From: Massilia sp. R2A-15
Lineage (GTDB): Bacteria > Pseudomonadota > Gammaproteobacteria > Burkholderiales > Burkholderiaceae_D
DNA length: 64,000 bases
Reading direction: 5' to 3'
NCBI RefSeq assembly: GCF_030704305.1
Contig: NZ_CP131935.1
Coordinates: forward strand, 3,720,001 to 3,784,000
The first letter of the stretch is position 1, and every line of letters begins with the position of its first letter. The position numbers and the translations under genes were made by a program. Positions 1-11,514 of this stretch are shown piece after piece. A model generated the notes under the pieces. That model had not been told where the DNA came from. It saw nothing but the letters and a program-made list of their open reading frames with translations, and did not search any database.

Positions 1-1284
1 AAATACGTGAAGCTGGCCGACGAATCGGTCTGCATCGGCCCCGCGCAATCGACGCTGTCGTACCTGAACATGCCGGCCATTATCAGCGCCGCCGAAGTGA
101 CCGACGCCGAAGCGATTCACCCAGGCTACGGCTTCCTGTCGGAGAACGCCGACTTCGCCGAACGCGTGGAAAAATCGGGCTTCGTCTTCATCGGCCCGCG
201 CTCGGACTCGATCCGCCTGATGGGCGACAAGGTCTCGGCCAAGCAGGCCATGATCAAGGCCGGCGTGCCTTGCGTGCCAGGCTCGGACGGCGCGCTGCCG
301 GACGACCCGAAAGAGATCGTGCAGACCGCGCGCCGTGTCGGCTATCCGGTCATCATCAAGGCGGCCGGCGGCGGCGGCGGTCGCGGCATGCGCGTGGTGC
401 ATACCGAAGCGGCCCTGCTGAACGCGGTCGCAATGACCAAGACCGAAGCGGGCACCGCCTTCGGCAATCCGGAAGTGTACATGGAGAAGTACCTGGAAAA
501 TCCGCGCCACGTGGAGATCCAGATCCTCGCCGACGAGCACAAGAACGCGGTCTGGCTGGGCGAGCGCGACTGCTCGATGCAGCGCCGCCACCAGAAAGTG
601 ATCGAGGAAGCGCCGGCGCCGGGCATCCCGCGCAAACTGATCGAGAAGATCGGCGACCGCTGCGCCGAAGCGTGCCGCAAGATCGGCTACCGCGGCGCGG
701 GCACCTTCGAGTTCCTGTACGAGAACGGCGAGTTCTACTTCATCGAGATGAACACGCGCGTGCAGGTCGAACACCCGGTCACCGAGATGATCACCGGCAT
801 CGACATCGTGCAGGAGCAGATCCGCATTGCCTGCGGCGAGAAGCTGCGTTTCCGCCAGCGCGACATCATGCTGTCGGGCCACGCGGTCGAGTGCCGCATC
901 AACGCCGAAGACCCGTTCAAGTTCACCCCGTCGCCTGGCCGCATCACCGGCTGGCACGTGCCGGGCGGTCCTGGCGTGCGCGTCGATTCGCATGCCTACG
1001 CCGGCTATTACGTGCCGCCGCACTACGATTCGATGATCGGCAAGGTCATCGCTTACGGCGCCACGCGCGAGCAGGCGATCCGCCGCATGCAGATCGCGCT
1101 GTCGGAAATGGTGGTCGAAGGTATCATGACCAACATCCCGCTGCACCGCGAACTGATGGTCGATGCGCGCTTCATCGAAGGCGGCACCAACATCCACTAC
1201 CTCGAGCAGAAGCTGGCCAACAAGCCGGACCTGCCGAAAGTGCCTTCGCTGAGCGGCAAGCCGGAAGACAAGGCAGAGCAATGA
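1..1284 (+). CDS. accC: Biotin carboxylase subunit of acetyl-CoA carboxylase (5' partial)
   Basis: AccC carboxylates the biotin of BCCP (AccB) using ATP and bicarbonate, the first half-reaction of acetyl-CoA carboxylase in fatty acid synthesis. The window opens inside the gene: the frame is open from base 1 and 427 codons remain. Compared with the family's usual length of about 450 residues, the N-terminal 25-40 residues, including the MLDKI...NRGEIA segment, lie upstream. Visible landmarks are the Gly-rich ATP-grasp loop ([12 protein letters not shown], near codon 120), [14 protein letters not shown], and the active-site stretch [16 protein letters not shown]. The stop overlaps the prmA start (ATGA), so the two genes are translationally coupled. 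accB probably lies just upstream. Identity is secure. Confidence 0.97.
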   Translation, partial: KYVKLADESVCIGPAQSTLSYLNMPAIISAAEVTDAEAIHPGYGFLSENADFAERVEKSGFVFIGPRSDSIRLMGDKVSAKQAMIKAGVPCVPGSDGALPDDPKEIVQTARRVGYPVIIKAAGGGGGRGMRVVHTEAALLNAVAMTKTEAGTAFGNPEVYMEKYLENPRHVEIQILADEHKNAVWLGERDCSMQRRHQKVIEEAPAPGIPRKLIEKIGDRCAEACRKIGYRGAGTFEFLYENGEFYFIEMNTRVQVEHPVTEMITGIDIVQEQIRIACGEKLRFRQRDIMLSGHAVECRINAEDPFKFTPSPGRITGWHVPGGPGVRVDSHAYAGYYVPPHYDSMIGKVIAYGATREQAIRRMQIALSEMVVEGIMTNIPLHRELMVDARFIEGGTNIHYLEQKLANKPDLPKVPSLSGKPEDKAEQ

Positions 1285-2225
1285 GCTGGACCGAAGTAGT
1301 CATCGAAATCGCGCGCGACCATGCCGAGGCGTTATCCGACGCCTTGATGGAAGCGGGCGCGCTGTCGGTTTCGGTGGAAGACGCGGACGAAGGCACCGAC
1401 CAGGAAAAGCCGCTGTTCGGCGAACCTGGCATGGAGCCGGCCGAAGCGGCGTGGGACCACAGCCGTGTGGTCGCGCTGACCGATGTCGATGCCGACCAGG
1501 CCGCGATCGTGGCCGAAGCGGCCGCCAGCATCGGCCTGGCCGCGGCGCCCGCGTTCACCACGCGCGACGTGGCTGACGAGGACTGGGTGCGCCTGACGCA
1601 GTCGCAGTTCGCGCCTATCCACATCGGCAAGAACATCTGGGTCGTGCCGAGCTGGCACGAGGCGCCCGATCCGCAGGCGCTGATCCTCGAACTCGATCCG
1701 GGCCTGGCGTTCGGCACCGGCAGCCATCCGACCACCCGCCTGTGCATGGAGTGGCTCGAAGCGCATCCGAAGCCGGGCCAGACGGTCCTCGACTACGGCT
1801 GCGGTTCCGGCATCCTGGCGATGGTCGCCAAGAAGATGGGCGCGGGCGACGTGGCCGGCGTCGATATCGATCCGCAGGCGATCGAGTCGGCGCGCGAGAA
1901 CGCCGCGCGCAACCATGTCGAGATCGACTTCTACCTGCCGGACGATTTCGCCCAGTCGCCCAAGGCGCAGCACGCGACCGGCAAGTTCGACGCGGTGGTC
2001 GCCAACATCCTGACCAACCCGCTGAAACTGATGGCGCCGATGCTTTCCGGCCGCATCGCCCCGGGCGGCTCGCTCACCCTGTCGGGCGTGCTGGCGCGCC
2101 AGGCCGACGAAGTGATCGCCGCCTACGCGCCGTTCATCAAGCTGGGCGTATGGGCGGAGCACGAAGGCTGGGTGGCGCTGCACGGCGTCCTTGGCAGCGA
2201 TACCGTTCCACCTGCCCGCGCGTAG
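1281..2225 (+). CDS. prmA: Ribosomal protein L11 methyltransferase
   Basis: PrmA is an S-adenosylmethionine-dependent enzyme that trimethylates ribosomal protein L11 in the cytoplasm. The 314-residue product has the N-terminal L11-recognition domain followed by a class I methyltransferase fold. The family signature FGTGSHPTT is at residues 144-152, SAM motif I DYGCGSG at 171-177, motif II VDIDPQA near 194-200, and the NILTNP catalytic-loop motif at 242-247. The chosen ATG overlaps the accC stop as ATGA. The accC-prmA-zinc-ribbon order is common in Burkholderiales. L11 methylation is usually dispensable, so the gene is probably carried along with acc expression. Confidence 0.97.
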   Translation: MSWTEVVIEIARDHAEALSDALMEAGALSVSVEDADEGTDQEKPLFGEPGMEPAEAAWDHSRVVALTDVDADQAAIVAEAAASIGLAAAPAFTTRDVADEDWVRLTQSQFAPIHIGKNIWVVPSWHEAPDPQALILELDPGLAFGTGSHPTTRLCMEWLEAHPKPGQTVLDYGCGSGILAMVAKKMGAGDVAGVDIDPQAIESARENAARNHVEIDFYLPDDFAQSPKAQHATGKFDAVVANILTNPLKLMAPMLSGRIAPGGSLTLSGVLARQADEVIAAYAPFIKLGVWAEHEGWVALHGVLGSDTVPPARA

Positions 2226-2232
2226 CAAAGGC

Positions 2233-3414
2233 ATGGCGCTCGCCACTATTTGCCCTCACTGCAACACGACTTTCCGGGTCGCCTCGGACCAGTTGAAGTT
2301 ACGTGGGGGCATAGTGCGCTGCGGCGCCTGCGGCGAAGTCTTCGACGGCAACGCCGCGCTGGTCGACCTCGACGCCGTTCCCGCGCCGCCCCCTCCCCCC
2401 GCTGAAGTTCTGCCGGCTCCCGCGCCATCGGCGAGCGACGCGTTCGATGCCGAAATCGCCGCGATCGACGCCAAGGAGGCCGCGGAAGCCGAAGAACCTG
2501 TCTACACGCTCGACTTCGACACCACCTTCGATCCGTTCGGGATCGTGCCGGAGCCGGTGAAGCCGGAACCGGAGCCGGAGCCGACGGCGCCAACAGTATC
2601 GGGGTCTGGTCCCGCGGACCTGACCCCATCTTCATCGTTGCCAGTCGACGAGGAACTCACCGCCCTGCCCCCGCCGGACGACGCGCCCCCGCATCTGGAG
2701 ACCGAGCCGCCCGCGCCGCCGCCGGCACAACTGCTGATGCGCGCCTCGGCCGCCGCCGCGCCGCTGCCCGCCGCCGTCCCCGATGCCGAGGTGGCCATCG
2801 CCAAATCGGTGCGCCGCCACAACGCCAAGCGCAAGCCGCCGGAGCCCATCGTATTTTCGCCCGAACCGGTCGTTCCCGATGCCGAGTTCGCGGTCGAGGA
2901 GCCCGAGTTTGTCCGGCGCAGCCGCCTGCGCGAAGAAACCGGCCGCACCCGCGGCATGATCATGGCCGCCGGCTCGGCGCTGCTGCTGCTGGCGCTGGCC
3001 GCTCAGGGCGTGACGACTTTCCGCAACGTGCTGGCGGCGCGCTACCCGCAAACCAGGCCGATGCTGACCACCGCCTGCGCCGTCTTCGGCTGCAAGGTCG
3101 AACTGCCGGCGCAGATCGACGAGCTAAGCGTCGAAACGGGCGAACTGCAACCGGTGAACGCCACCACCTTTTCCTACGTCACCCTGCTGCGCAACCAGAG
3201 CGGCCTGGCGCAGGCGTGGCCGCATCTCGAGCTGACGCTCACCGACGCCAACGACAAGGCGCTGGTGCGGCGCGTGATCGCCCCTGTCAACTACCTGCCG
3301 CCGGCCATCGCCGCCAAGGGCTTCGCGCCGCGCTCCGAGCAGCCGGTGAAAGTGTTTTTCGAACTGACCCAGGTCAAGGCTTCCGGCTACCATATCGCCA
3401 TCTTCTATCCATAG
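2233..3414 (+). CDS. Zinc-ribbon, single-span membrane protein (DUF3426 family)
   Basis: This 393-residue protein of unknown role starts with an MJ0042-type zinc ribbon: two CxxC pairs at Cys7/Cys10 and Cys30/Cys33. A long Pro/Glu/Ala-rich linker follows (about 45-240), then one membrane span near 241-263 and a C-terminal DUF3426 domain expected on the outer face of the inner membrane. I chose the ATG at 2233 because the zinc ribbon begins directly after it; an in-frame start at 2191 would only add prmA-overlapping residues. Residues 123-132 (SGSGPADLTP) are the in-frame translation of a dispersed Pal27 palindrome, so part of the linker is repeat-derived. The gene follows prmA by 7 nt and precedes the kinase by 9 nt, which suggests one operon. 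Confidence 0.9.
   Translation: MALATICPHCNTTFRVASDQLKLRGGIVRCGACGEVFDGNAALVDLDAVPAPPPPPAEVLPAPAPSASDAFDAEIAAIDAKEAAEAEEPVYTLDFDTTFDPFGIVPEPVKPEPEPEPTAPTVSGSGPADLTPSSSLPVDEELTALPPPDDAPPHLETEPPAPPPAQLLMRASAAAAPLPAAVPDAEVAIAKSVRRHNAKRKPPEPIVFSPEPVVPDAEFAVEEPEFVRRSRLREETGRTRGMIMAAGSALLLLALAAQGVTTFRNVLAARYPQTRPMLTTACAVFGCKVELPAQIDELSVETGELQPVNATTFSYVTLLRNQSGLAQAWPHLELTLTDANDKALVRRVIAPVNYLPPAIAAKGFAPRSEQPVKVFFELTQVKASGYHIAIFYP
2601..2627 (-). repeat. Pal27 palindromic repeat inside a coding sequence
   Basis: This is a full-length Pal27 copy with GGGGTC/GACCCC outer arms, a T-T mismatch, GGTCC/GGACC inner arms and a 3-nt loop. It sits in the linker region of the DUF3426 gene. Its 27 bp are read in frame without a stop and give SGSGPADLTP with flanking bases. 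It is the only copy in the middle of a gene; two others touch C-termini. Confidence 0.93.
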
Positions 3415-3423
3415 GCCCCACAC

Positions 3424-4362
3424 ATGAACAAGACCACCCTGATCTGCGGATCGCTCGCTTTCGACAAGATCATGCAGTACCACGGCCGCTTTTCCGACGC
3501 GCTGATGGCCGACCAGCTGCACAAGGTGAACGTCTCGTTCCTGGTGCCGACCCTGCGCACCGAGTTCGGCGGCTGCTCGGCGAACATCGCCTACAACCTC
3601 AAGATGCTGGGCGGCGACCCGCTGATCATGGCGACCATCGGCCAGGACGGCGGCGAGTACATGGAGCGCTTCGAGCAGCTGGGCATCGCCACGCGCGCGA
3701 TCCGCAAGATCGGCCATGCCTACACGGCCCAGTGCTTCGTCACGGCGGACCTGGACAACAACCAGATCAACGCCTTCCATCCGGGCGCGATGCAGTTCGC
3801 GCACGAGAACAACGTGGCCGACCACGGCGAGCTGCGGGTGGCCATCATCGCCCCGGACGGCCGCGACGGCATGCTCAAGCACGCCACCGACTGCGCGGCG
3901 CAGAGGGTGCCGTTCATGTTCGACCCGGGCCAGCAGCTGCCGATGTTCAGCGGCGAAGAGCTGATCGACTTCATCAACAAGGCCAGCTACGTGGCGGCCA
4001 ACGACTACGAATTCGAGATGCTGATGGACCGCACCGGGCTGACGCTGGCCGATATCGCCGCCAAACTCGATGCGTTGATCGTCACGCGCGGCGAAAAAGG
4101 CTCGGAGATCTACGCGGGCGGCCAGCGCTTCGACATCCCGAGCGTGAAGGCGGCGGCGGTAGTGGACCCGACCGGCTGCGGCGACGCCTATCGCGCCGGC
4201 CTCCTGTACGGCATCGCCAACGGCTTTGACTGGCCGACGACGGGCCGGCTCGCGAGCCTGCTCGGATCGATCAAGATCGCGTCGCAGGGCGGCCAGAACC
4301 ATGTGTTTACGGCGGCGGAGATCGCCGACCGCTTCGAAAAAGAGTTCGGCTACCGCTTCTGA
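3424..4362 (+). CDS. PfkB-family carbohydrate/nucleoside kinase (adenosine kinase-like)
   Basis: This 312-residue cytoplasmic ribokinase/PfkB-fold kinase phosphorylates a sugar or nucleoside hydroxyl with ATP. The N-terminus (LICGSLAFDKI) is the usual first beta-strand. GGCSANIAYNLKMLGG, near residues 50-65, is the PfkB substrate-binding signature. DPTGCGDAYRAG at 248-259 holds the anion hole and catalytic base, Asp254; the family usually has GAGD where this protein has GCGD. Bacterial members of this subgroup are often annotated as adenosine kinase, but the sequence alone does not fix the substrate. It is the last gene of the accC-prmA-DUF3426 run and is followed by a Pal27 hairpin plus T-run that can act as its terminator. 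Confidence 0.88.
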   Translation: MNKTTLICGSLAFDKIMQYHGRFSDALMADQLHKVNVSFLVPTLRTEFGGCSANIAYNLKMLGGDPLIMATIGQDGGEYMERFEQLGIATRAIRKIGHAYTAQCFVTADLDNNQINAFHPGAMQFAHENNVADHGELRVAIIAPDGRDGMLKHATDCAAQRVPFMFDPGQQLPMFSGEELIDFINKASYVAANDYEFEMLMDRTGLTLADIAAKLDALIVTRGEKGSEIYAGGQRFDIPSVKAAAVVDPTGCGDAYRAGLLYGIANGFDWPTTGRLASLLGSIKIASQGGQNHVFTAAEIADRFEKEFGYRF

Positions 4363-4383
4363 AAAGCTGGCGTCAGCAGCATC

Positions 4384-4417
4384 GGGGTCTGGTCCTGCGG
4401 ACCTGACCCCATTTTTT
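4384..4417 (+). terminator. Pal27 repeat followed by T-run, probable terminator of the acc-prmA-kinase operon
   Basis: A Pal27 copy (4384-4410) is followed on the plus strand by ATTTTTT. This forms a GC-rich hairpin plus U-tract suited to rho-independent termination after the kinase gene. The site lies in the convergent gap with the DUF167 gene, and the T-run overlaps that gene's stop region. Confidence 0.65.
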
Positions 4418-4724
4418 AGTCCGCGGCGGGCGCCAGCACCCGCACGACATCCGCCACCGACAGCGTGGAAGACATCACCTCGACCAGTTTGCGTTTGCTG
4501 GTCAGCCCGTGGGTAATGACCACCGCGCTCCTCGGCACCGACAATGCCGCGGCCAGCCACTTCACCAGCGCCTCATTCGCCTTCCCTTCGATCGGCTGCG
4601 CCTGCAGCTTCAGCTTGAGGGCGTCATCGAGCACGCCGACCACTTCGGTCTTCTTCGCGTTGGGGGTAATCTGGACGGCGATCCGCACGCCGCCCGGCAG
4701 TGCGGAACACCAGGCGCGGGTCAT
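4416..4724 (-). CDS. DUF167 (YggU) family protein
   Basis: This small 102-residue cytoplasmic protein of the conserved DUF167/YggU family has no established function. Family hallmarks are visible: ITPNAKKTEV near the N-terminus, then the central LKLQAQPIEGKANEALVKWLA and a C-terminal half with GLTSKRKLVEV. Its ATG overlaps the stop of the upstream YggT gene. This yggT-yggU pairing is widespread in proteobacteria, so the two are probably co-transcribed. The product ends 5 nt from a Pal27 repeat. Confidence 0.9.
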   Translation of the reverse strand: MTRAWCSALPGGVRIAVQITPNAKKTEVVGVLDDALKLKLQAQPIEGKANEALVKWLAAALSVPRSAVVITHGLTSKRKLVEVMSSTLSVADVVRVLAPAAD

Positions 4725-5251
4725 CAGAACCCGAACGCCATGCGCAGCAGGAGCTGGGCGATCTGCAAGAGGATCAGCGCCACCAGCAGCGACAGGTCCA
4801 GGCCGCCGAGCAGCGGCACGACCCGGCGCAGGGGACGCAGCAGCGGATCATTCAGCGCGCGCACCAGCGGCGCGAGCGGCGCGTGCGGGTTGACCCAGCT
4901 GAAGATCGCCTCGATCACCAGCAAGGCCATGAAACCATACAGGATCCAGTTCAGGAAGCGGTACAGCGCCATCAGGAACACGGTCTGGCCGTTGTAGCCG
5001 GCCAGGAAGAGCACCGAGGTCGCCAGCATCACCACCAGGAAGGCGCCGATCAGGCTGGCCCAGTCGTAGCCGCCGACGCCGGGCACCAGCCGGCGCAAGG
5101 GGCGCACCAGCCAGTCGGAAAGGGTAAAGGTAAATTGCGCCACCGAGGCCGGTGGCCGTACGCGAATCGCCTGCATCCAGAAACGCAGCAGCAATACGCC
5201 GCCAAGCACGGTGGCGGCGGCATCCACGATCAACTGGAGAATACTGAGCAC
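4724..5251 (-). CDS. YggT family membrane protein
   Basis: This 175-residue inner-membrane protein has two YGGT repeats, each a pair of hydrophobic segments around a basic PLRRLVP or PLRRVVP motif (near residues 53-58 and 142-147). A role in osmotic shock tolerance or in cell division and envelope organisation has been proposed for the family, but no biochemical activity is known. It is translationally coupled to the DUF167 gene. The proC and yggS neighbours often found beside yggT are not here. An intrinsic terminator at 5264-5302 separates it from the upstream H1-like gene, so it must have its own promoter within about 20 nt or depend on read-through. Confidence 0.9.
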   Translation of the reverse strand: MLSILQLIVDAAATVLGGVLLLRFWMQAIRVRPPASVAQFTFTLSDWLVRPLRRLVPGVGGYDWASLIGAFLVVMLATSVLFLAGYNGQTVFLMALYRFLNWILYGFMALLVIEAIFSWVNPHAPLAPLVRALNDPLLRPLRRVVPLLGGLDLSLLVALILLQIAQLLLRMAFGF

Positions 5252-5263
5252 AACGACTCCTTA

Positions 5264-5302
5264 AAATAAAAAACCGCTGTGTGATACGAAGTCACACAGC
5301 GG
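5264..5302 (-). terminator. Rho-independent terminator after the H1-like gene
   Basis: A perfect 11-bp stem (CCGCTGTGTGA with TCACACAGCGG, 7-nt loop) is followed on the minus strand by a T-rich tract (5264-5273). It is positioned 30 nt past the stop of the H1-like gene and just upstream of yggT. Confidence 0.9.
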
Positions 5303-5332
5303 TATTCTGCCTGATCCAGGCCCGGCTGCCTA

Positions 5333-6313
5333 TTAAGGACGGCTGCTGGTCGGGAACGGCCATGCTGCTGCTGGCGACAACACGGTCTTCGCTGCCGGAG
5401 CAGGAGCTGGTGCTGGCGCTGCGGCTGCAGGTGCTGCCGCTGGCGCAGCAGCTGGCGCTGCGGCCGGCTTCGGCGTTGCTGGCGCTTTAGGCGCTGCAGG
5501 CTTCTTCGGCGCAGCAGCTTTTTTCGCTACTGGCTTGGCTGCTGGTGCAGGTGCTGCTGCAGAAGCTGGCGCTGCTGCTGGCTTGGCCGCCGCCTTAACG
5601 GACTTTTTTGCTGCTGGCTTAGCCGCCACCTTCTTTGCTGCTGGCTTGGCCGCTGCTTTAGTTGCTGCTGGTTTCTTTGCTGCTGGTTTCTTTGCGGCTG
5701 CTTTTGGAGCGGCCTTCTTCGCTGCCGGCTTGGCCGCTGCCTTCTTGGCCGCTGGCTTGGCTGCGGCTTTGGTCGCTACTTTCTTCGCTGCTGGCTTGGC
5801 TGCGGCTTTTTTGGCTGCTGGCTTGGCTGCGGCTTTCTTAGGAGCGGCTTTCTTGGCTGCTGCTTTTGGAGCGGCTTTCTTCGCTGCTGGCTTGGCTGCG
5901 GCTTTTTTCGCTACTGGCTTGGCTGCTGCTTTTTTAGGAGCGGCTTTCTTTGCTGCTGCCTTTGGAGCGGCTTTTTTCGCTGCTGGCTTGGCTGCTGCTT
6001 TTTTCGCTACTGGCTTTGCTGCTGCCTTTGGAGCGGCTTTCTTTGCTGCTGGCTTGGCTGCGGCTTTTTTCGCGACTGGCTTTGCTGCTGCTTTTGGAGC
6101 GGCCTTCTTCGCTGCTGGCTTGGCTGCAGCTTTCTTCACTGCTGGCTTTGCTGCTGGCTTGGCGGCTGCTTTTTTAGCGGCTGGCTTGGCGGCCGGCTTG
6201 GCTGCTGCGGTTTTCTTCGCTGCTGCTGGTTTAGCTGCAGCTTTCGCTGCTGGCTTGGCGGCGGCTTTCGCGGCCGGTTTCTTTGCTGCTGGTTTCTTTG
6301 CGGCTGTTGCCAT
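5333..6313 (-). CDS. Histone H1-like Lys/Ala/Pro-rich DNA-binding protein
   Basis: This 326-residue low-complexity basic protein is built almost entirely of AAKKPAAK-type repeats. It resembles bacterial H1-like or AlgP-type proteins that bind and compact DNA non-specifically. There is no folded domain: residues 1-230 are Lys/Ala/Pro repeats, and a Pro/Ala-rich tail (about 235-326) is much less basic. A 22-residue unit (about 66 bp, containing AKPVAKK and AKPAAKKAAPK) recurs in tandem, so length variation between strains is likely. A strong Shine-Dalgarno (GAAGGAG) precedes the ATG. The gene lies beyond nrdB, separated by a gene-free kilobase, and ends at a strong terminator. A SWIB protein at 23029 has a closely similar tail. 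Confidence 0.85.
   Translation of the reverse strand: MATAAKKPAAKKPAAKAAAKPAAKAAAKPAAAKKTAAAKPAAKPAAKKAAAKPAAKPAVKKAAAKPAAKKAAPKAAAKPVAKKAAAKPAAKKAAPKAAAKPVAKKAAAKPAAKKAAPKAAAKKAAPKKAAAKPVAKKAAAKPAAKKAAPKAAAKKAAPKKAAAKPAAKKAAAKPAAKKVATKAAAKPAAKKAAAKPAAKKAAPKAAAKKPAAKKPAATKAAAKPAAKKVAAKPAAKKSVKAAAKPAAAPASAAAPAPAAKPVAKKAAAPKKPAAPKAPATPKPAAAPAAAPAAAPAAAAPAPAPAPAAKTVLSPAAAWPFPTSSRP
5560..6310. repeat. Coding minisatellite in the H1-like gene
   Basis: The DNA is an imperfect tandem array of units related to GCTGCTGGCTTGGCTGC and GGAGCGGCTTTCTT (plus-strand view). Longer 66-bp units repeat nearly identically between about 5860 and 6130. It is a likely site of slippage and copy-number change. Confidence 0.8.
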
Positions 6314-6443
6314 TTGAGTTCTCCTTCATCTGCGATGAAAAAAATACGCTACAAGGTTTAAACCCGTCCGACCCGTATTGGTCGAGCGAATTATTCATCG
6401 GCACAAACCGCGTGGCTTGTTTATGCTAATGAATTCGGCACCA

Positions 6444-6614
6444 GCTGAACTGCTGCAACTCCTCACGATTGCAGCACTTCAGCCGTCGTCGCCGCGTTCA
6501 ATGCGGCGACAGAAATCGGTACTACCAGGTCGCAGTCCACATCTTGTTTGCACCAACCACGAAACGAAAAAGCCGCCATGCCTGATCGGGATCAGGCAGC
6601 GCGGCTCAGTTTTT
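6444..6614. other. Cluster of three stable hairpins, candidate small RNA or mRNA leader
   Basis: No credible gene lies in 6314-7339. Within it are three consecutive hairpins. The first is 6444-6483, with TGCTGCAA/TTGCAGCA plus an outer GCTG/CAGC. The second is 6488-6510, with a perfect 8-bp GTCGCCGC/GCGGCGAC stem. The third is 6571-6606, AGCCGC/GCGGCT around GCCTGATC/GATCAGGC, followed by TTTTT on the plus strand and by TTTTT on the minus strand. The last one looks like a bidirectional terminator. The region could be a plus-strand small RNA, or on the minus strand a terminated upstream transcript plus the 5' leader of the H1-like gene. I found no convincing promoter on either strand. Confidence 0.45.
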
Positions 6615-6779
6615 GCGGTGAGGTCAGGTGCATATCTGTGTGAATCAACGTCCTATTTTGATCTGTTTTTTTGTCGAAGCTCGCTCGAAAAATCCGCGCA
6701 TTCTCATTTCGACAATTTCAATCTCGTAAAGTACACGAAAACCTTACTAGTGCGCAACTGGCGCACTCACTATTTCGCG

Positions 6780-7200
6780 AGCTTTTTTAAAATCGTTTGC
6801 GCGCGATGCGTGATGCGCGCCGCAGTTTGCGCGTCGCGCGTGCGCGAACACGCGTCGCGCGCGTGCTCGAAGCGATGGAAATGCGCGATGCGATAGCGTG
6901 GCGCTGCGCTTGCATGCGGATGCAAACGCTCTGCTGTCGCAGACCATCGCTTCGCATATCGACCGTACCTAAGGGCGCTATGCGAAGTGGCGTTGATTTC
7001 GCTCGCCGCAGATTGGCGGCTGAGCCGGTTGTGATCGAATCGCCGGCGGCAAAGAGCGGTGTTGCGCGAGCAGTGAGTTCATCGCGTTTCGACGACGCGC
7101 GCGCGTCGCGATGATTTCGTCGTGTCGCAGCAACGCGATTTCGTCGTCGCGATCATCGCGGCGTTTTTTTCTGCGCGCGCTGCTTCGCTGTCGCTGAAAA
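6780..7200. other. Gene-free, CGCG/GCGATGCG-rich stretch
   Basis: I see no supportable gene here. The sequence is unusually dense in CGCG, GCGCGATGCG and TCGCGATC-type words, and its open frames show arginine-rich, low-complexity translations typical of composition rather than coding. Just before it (6615-6780) is an AT-richer segment with a short GTGCGC/GCGCAC hairpin at 6750-6766. A function, for example as a protein-binding region or decayed sequence, cannot be assigned. Confidence 0.5.
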
Positions 7201-7205
7201 AAAAT

Positions 7206-7245
7206 GGGGACTCGGCGTCCCCGTCGCTCCGCAGGACCAGACCCC
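7206..7245 (+). repeat. Pal27 long variant
   Basis: The right arm is a normal Pal27 half (TCCGCAGGACCAGACCCC). The left arm is replaced by a separate mini-hairpin, GGGGAC...GTCCCC, plus GTCGC. The same variant recurs at 42291-42330 and 51155-51193, so it is a defined subfamily. It lies 3' of nrdB. Confidence 0.85.
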
Positions 7246-7270
7246 GGACATTCGCGCGGCGCAGACCCAT

Positions 7271-7302
7271 AAAAAAAACCCGGCGGAGTTCGCCGGGCTT
7301 TT
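7271..7302. terminator. Bidirectional terminator downstream of nrdB
   Basis: A 7-bp CCCGGCG/CGCCGGG stem with a 5-nt loop (7279-7297) is flanked by eight A's on the left and CTTTTT on the right. It gives U-tracts on both strands. On the minus strand it ends the nrdAB transcript about 40 nt after the stop. Confidence 0.85.
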
Positions 7303-7339
7303 TCGTGTCGTGCCAAACCGAAGTCTGGCGGCGGGATAT

Positions 7340-8443
7340 TTACTCCCAGTTCAGCGCGCCGCCGGTCTGGTACTCGGTCACGCGCGTCTCGAAGAAGTTG
7401 CGCTCCTTCTTCATGTCGATCATCTCGCTCATCCACGGGAACGGATTTTCTTCCTGCGGGAACAGCGGCTCGAGGCCGATCTGCACCGAGCGGCGATTCG
7501 CGATGAAGCGCAGGTAGCCCTTGAACATCGACGCGTTCAGGCCCAGCACGCCGCGCGGCATGGTGTCTTCGGCGTACGCGTACTCGAGGTCGACCGCCTT
7601 CAGGAACAGGGCCTTGATCTCTTCGCGGAAGGCCGGCGTCCACAGCAGCGGGTTTTCCATCTTGATCGTGTTGATCAGGTCGATGCCAAAATTGCAGTGC
7701 ATCGATTCGTCGCGCAGGATGTACTGGTACTGCTCGGCCGCGCCCATCATCTTGTTCTGGCGGCCCAGCGCCAGGATCTGGGTGAAGCCGACGTAGAAGA
7801 ACAGGCCTTCCATCAGGCAGGCGAACACGATCAGCGACTTGAGCAGGGTCTGGTCGGATTCGACGGTGCCGGTCTTGAACTCTGGATCGGTCAGCGTATT
7901 GATGAACGGGATCAGGAACTCGTCCTTGTCACGGATCGACTTGATCTCGTTGTAGGCGTTGAAGATCTCCGACTCGTCCAGGCCGAGCGACTCGACGATG
8001 TACTGGTAGGCGTGGGTGTGGATCGCCTCTTCGAACGCCTGGCGCAGCAGGTACTGGCGGCATTCCGGCGCCGTGATGTGGCGGTAGGTGCCCAGCACGA
8101 TGTTGTTGGCGGCCAGCGAGTCGGCGGTCACGAAGAAGCCGAGGTTGCGCTTGACCAGACGGCGCTCGTCTTCGGTCAGGCCGTTCGGGTTCTTCCACAG
8201 CTCGATGTCGCGCTGCATGTTTACTTCCTGCGGCATCCAGTGGTTGGCGCAGCCGGCCAGGTATTTGTCCCAGGCCCACTTGTACTTGAACGGCACCAGC
8301 TGGTTGACGTCGGTCTTGCCGTTGATGATGCGCTTGTCGTCCGCGTTGACGCGCTTGGCGACCGCCTCGGCAGCAGCCGGCGCTTCAGCGGCGCCCGGCG
8401 GCACGCGTGGCGCCTGGTTGGTGTCTTCGTCCCATGACAACAT
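7340..8443 (-). CDS. nrdB: Ribonucleoside-diphosphate reductase class Ia, beta (radical) subunit
   Basis: NrdB houses the diiron-tyrosyl radical used by NrdA to reduce ribonucleoside diphosphates. The 367-residue protein has the complete metal and radical set: Asp108 (TADSLAAN), Glu139 and His142 with radical Tyr146 ([10 protein letters not shown]), Glu212 (MEGLFFY), Glu246 and His249 (DESMH). These align with E. coli Asp84, Glu115, His118, Tyr122, Glu204, Glu238 and His241. I chose the ATG at 8443 because AAGGAAG lies just upstream; a longer frame from 8488 would begin in an intercistronic repeat. It follows nrdA after about 150 nt holding a type B inverted element, and is followed by a strong terminator. 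Confidence 0.97.
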   Translation of the reverse strand: MLSWDEDTNQAPRVPPGAAEAPAAAEAVAKRVNADDKRIINGKTDVNQLVPFKYKWAWDKYLAGCANHWMPQEVNMQRDIELWKNPNGLTEDERRLVKRNLGFFVTADSLAANNIVLGTYRHITAPECRQYLLRQAFEEAIHTHAYQYIVESLGLDESEIFNAYNEIKSIRDKDEFLIPFINTLTDPEFKTGTVESDQTLLKSLIVFACLMEGLFFYVGFTQILALGRQNKMMGAAEQYQYILRDESMHCNFGIDLINTIKMENPLLWTPAFREEIKALFLKAVDLEYAYAEDTMPRGVLGLNASMFKGYLRFIANRRSVQIGLEPLFPQEENPFPWMSEMIDMKKERNFFETRVTEYQTGGALNWE

Positions 8444-8482
8444 AATCGATTCTTCCTTGTATATATGTGTTGTACTAAAAAC

Positions 8483-8575
8483 CGTCATTCCCGCGGAGGC
8501 GGGAATCCATGCTGAATATATTCAGTATAGGCTCCTGCCTTCGCAGGAGGTGGGTCCTGCCAGTGGCAGGACCGA
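8483..8575. repeat. Type B inverted element between nrdA and nrdB
   Basis: It contains several nested hairpins: TTCCCGC/GCGGGAA, TCCTGC/GCAGGA and GGTCCTGCC/GGCAGGACC, with a CCATGCTGAATA...TTCAGTATAG centre. It shares its CATGCTGA/TCAGTATG and CCTGCxxxGCAGG pieces with elements at 16632, 19419 and 33161. Being intercistronic, it could act as an RNA stability or processing element that sets the NrdA:NrdB ratio. Confidence 0.75.
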
Positions 8576-8592
8576 CGATCAGACCGTGTTGT

Positions 8593-11514
<2,922 letters not shown>

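Noticed and set aside
3124..4560. Open frame of 478 codons on the minus strand across the PfkB-like gene
   Set aside because: It is antisense to a conserved kinase and translates a Pal27 repeat near one end; no support.
6378..6896. 172-codon frame in the gene-free kilobase
   Set aside because: It crosses the terminator-like hairpin at 6571-6606, has no ribosome-binding site and a patchwork translation.
6978..7643. 221-codon minus-strand frame
   Set aside because: It overlaps the nrdB terminator and a repeat and runs into nrdB in another frame; arginine-rich composition only.
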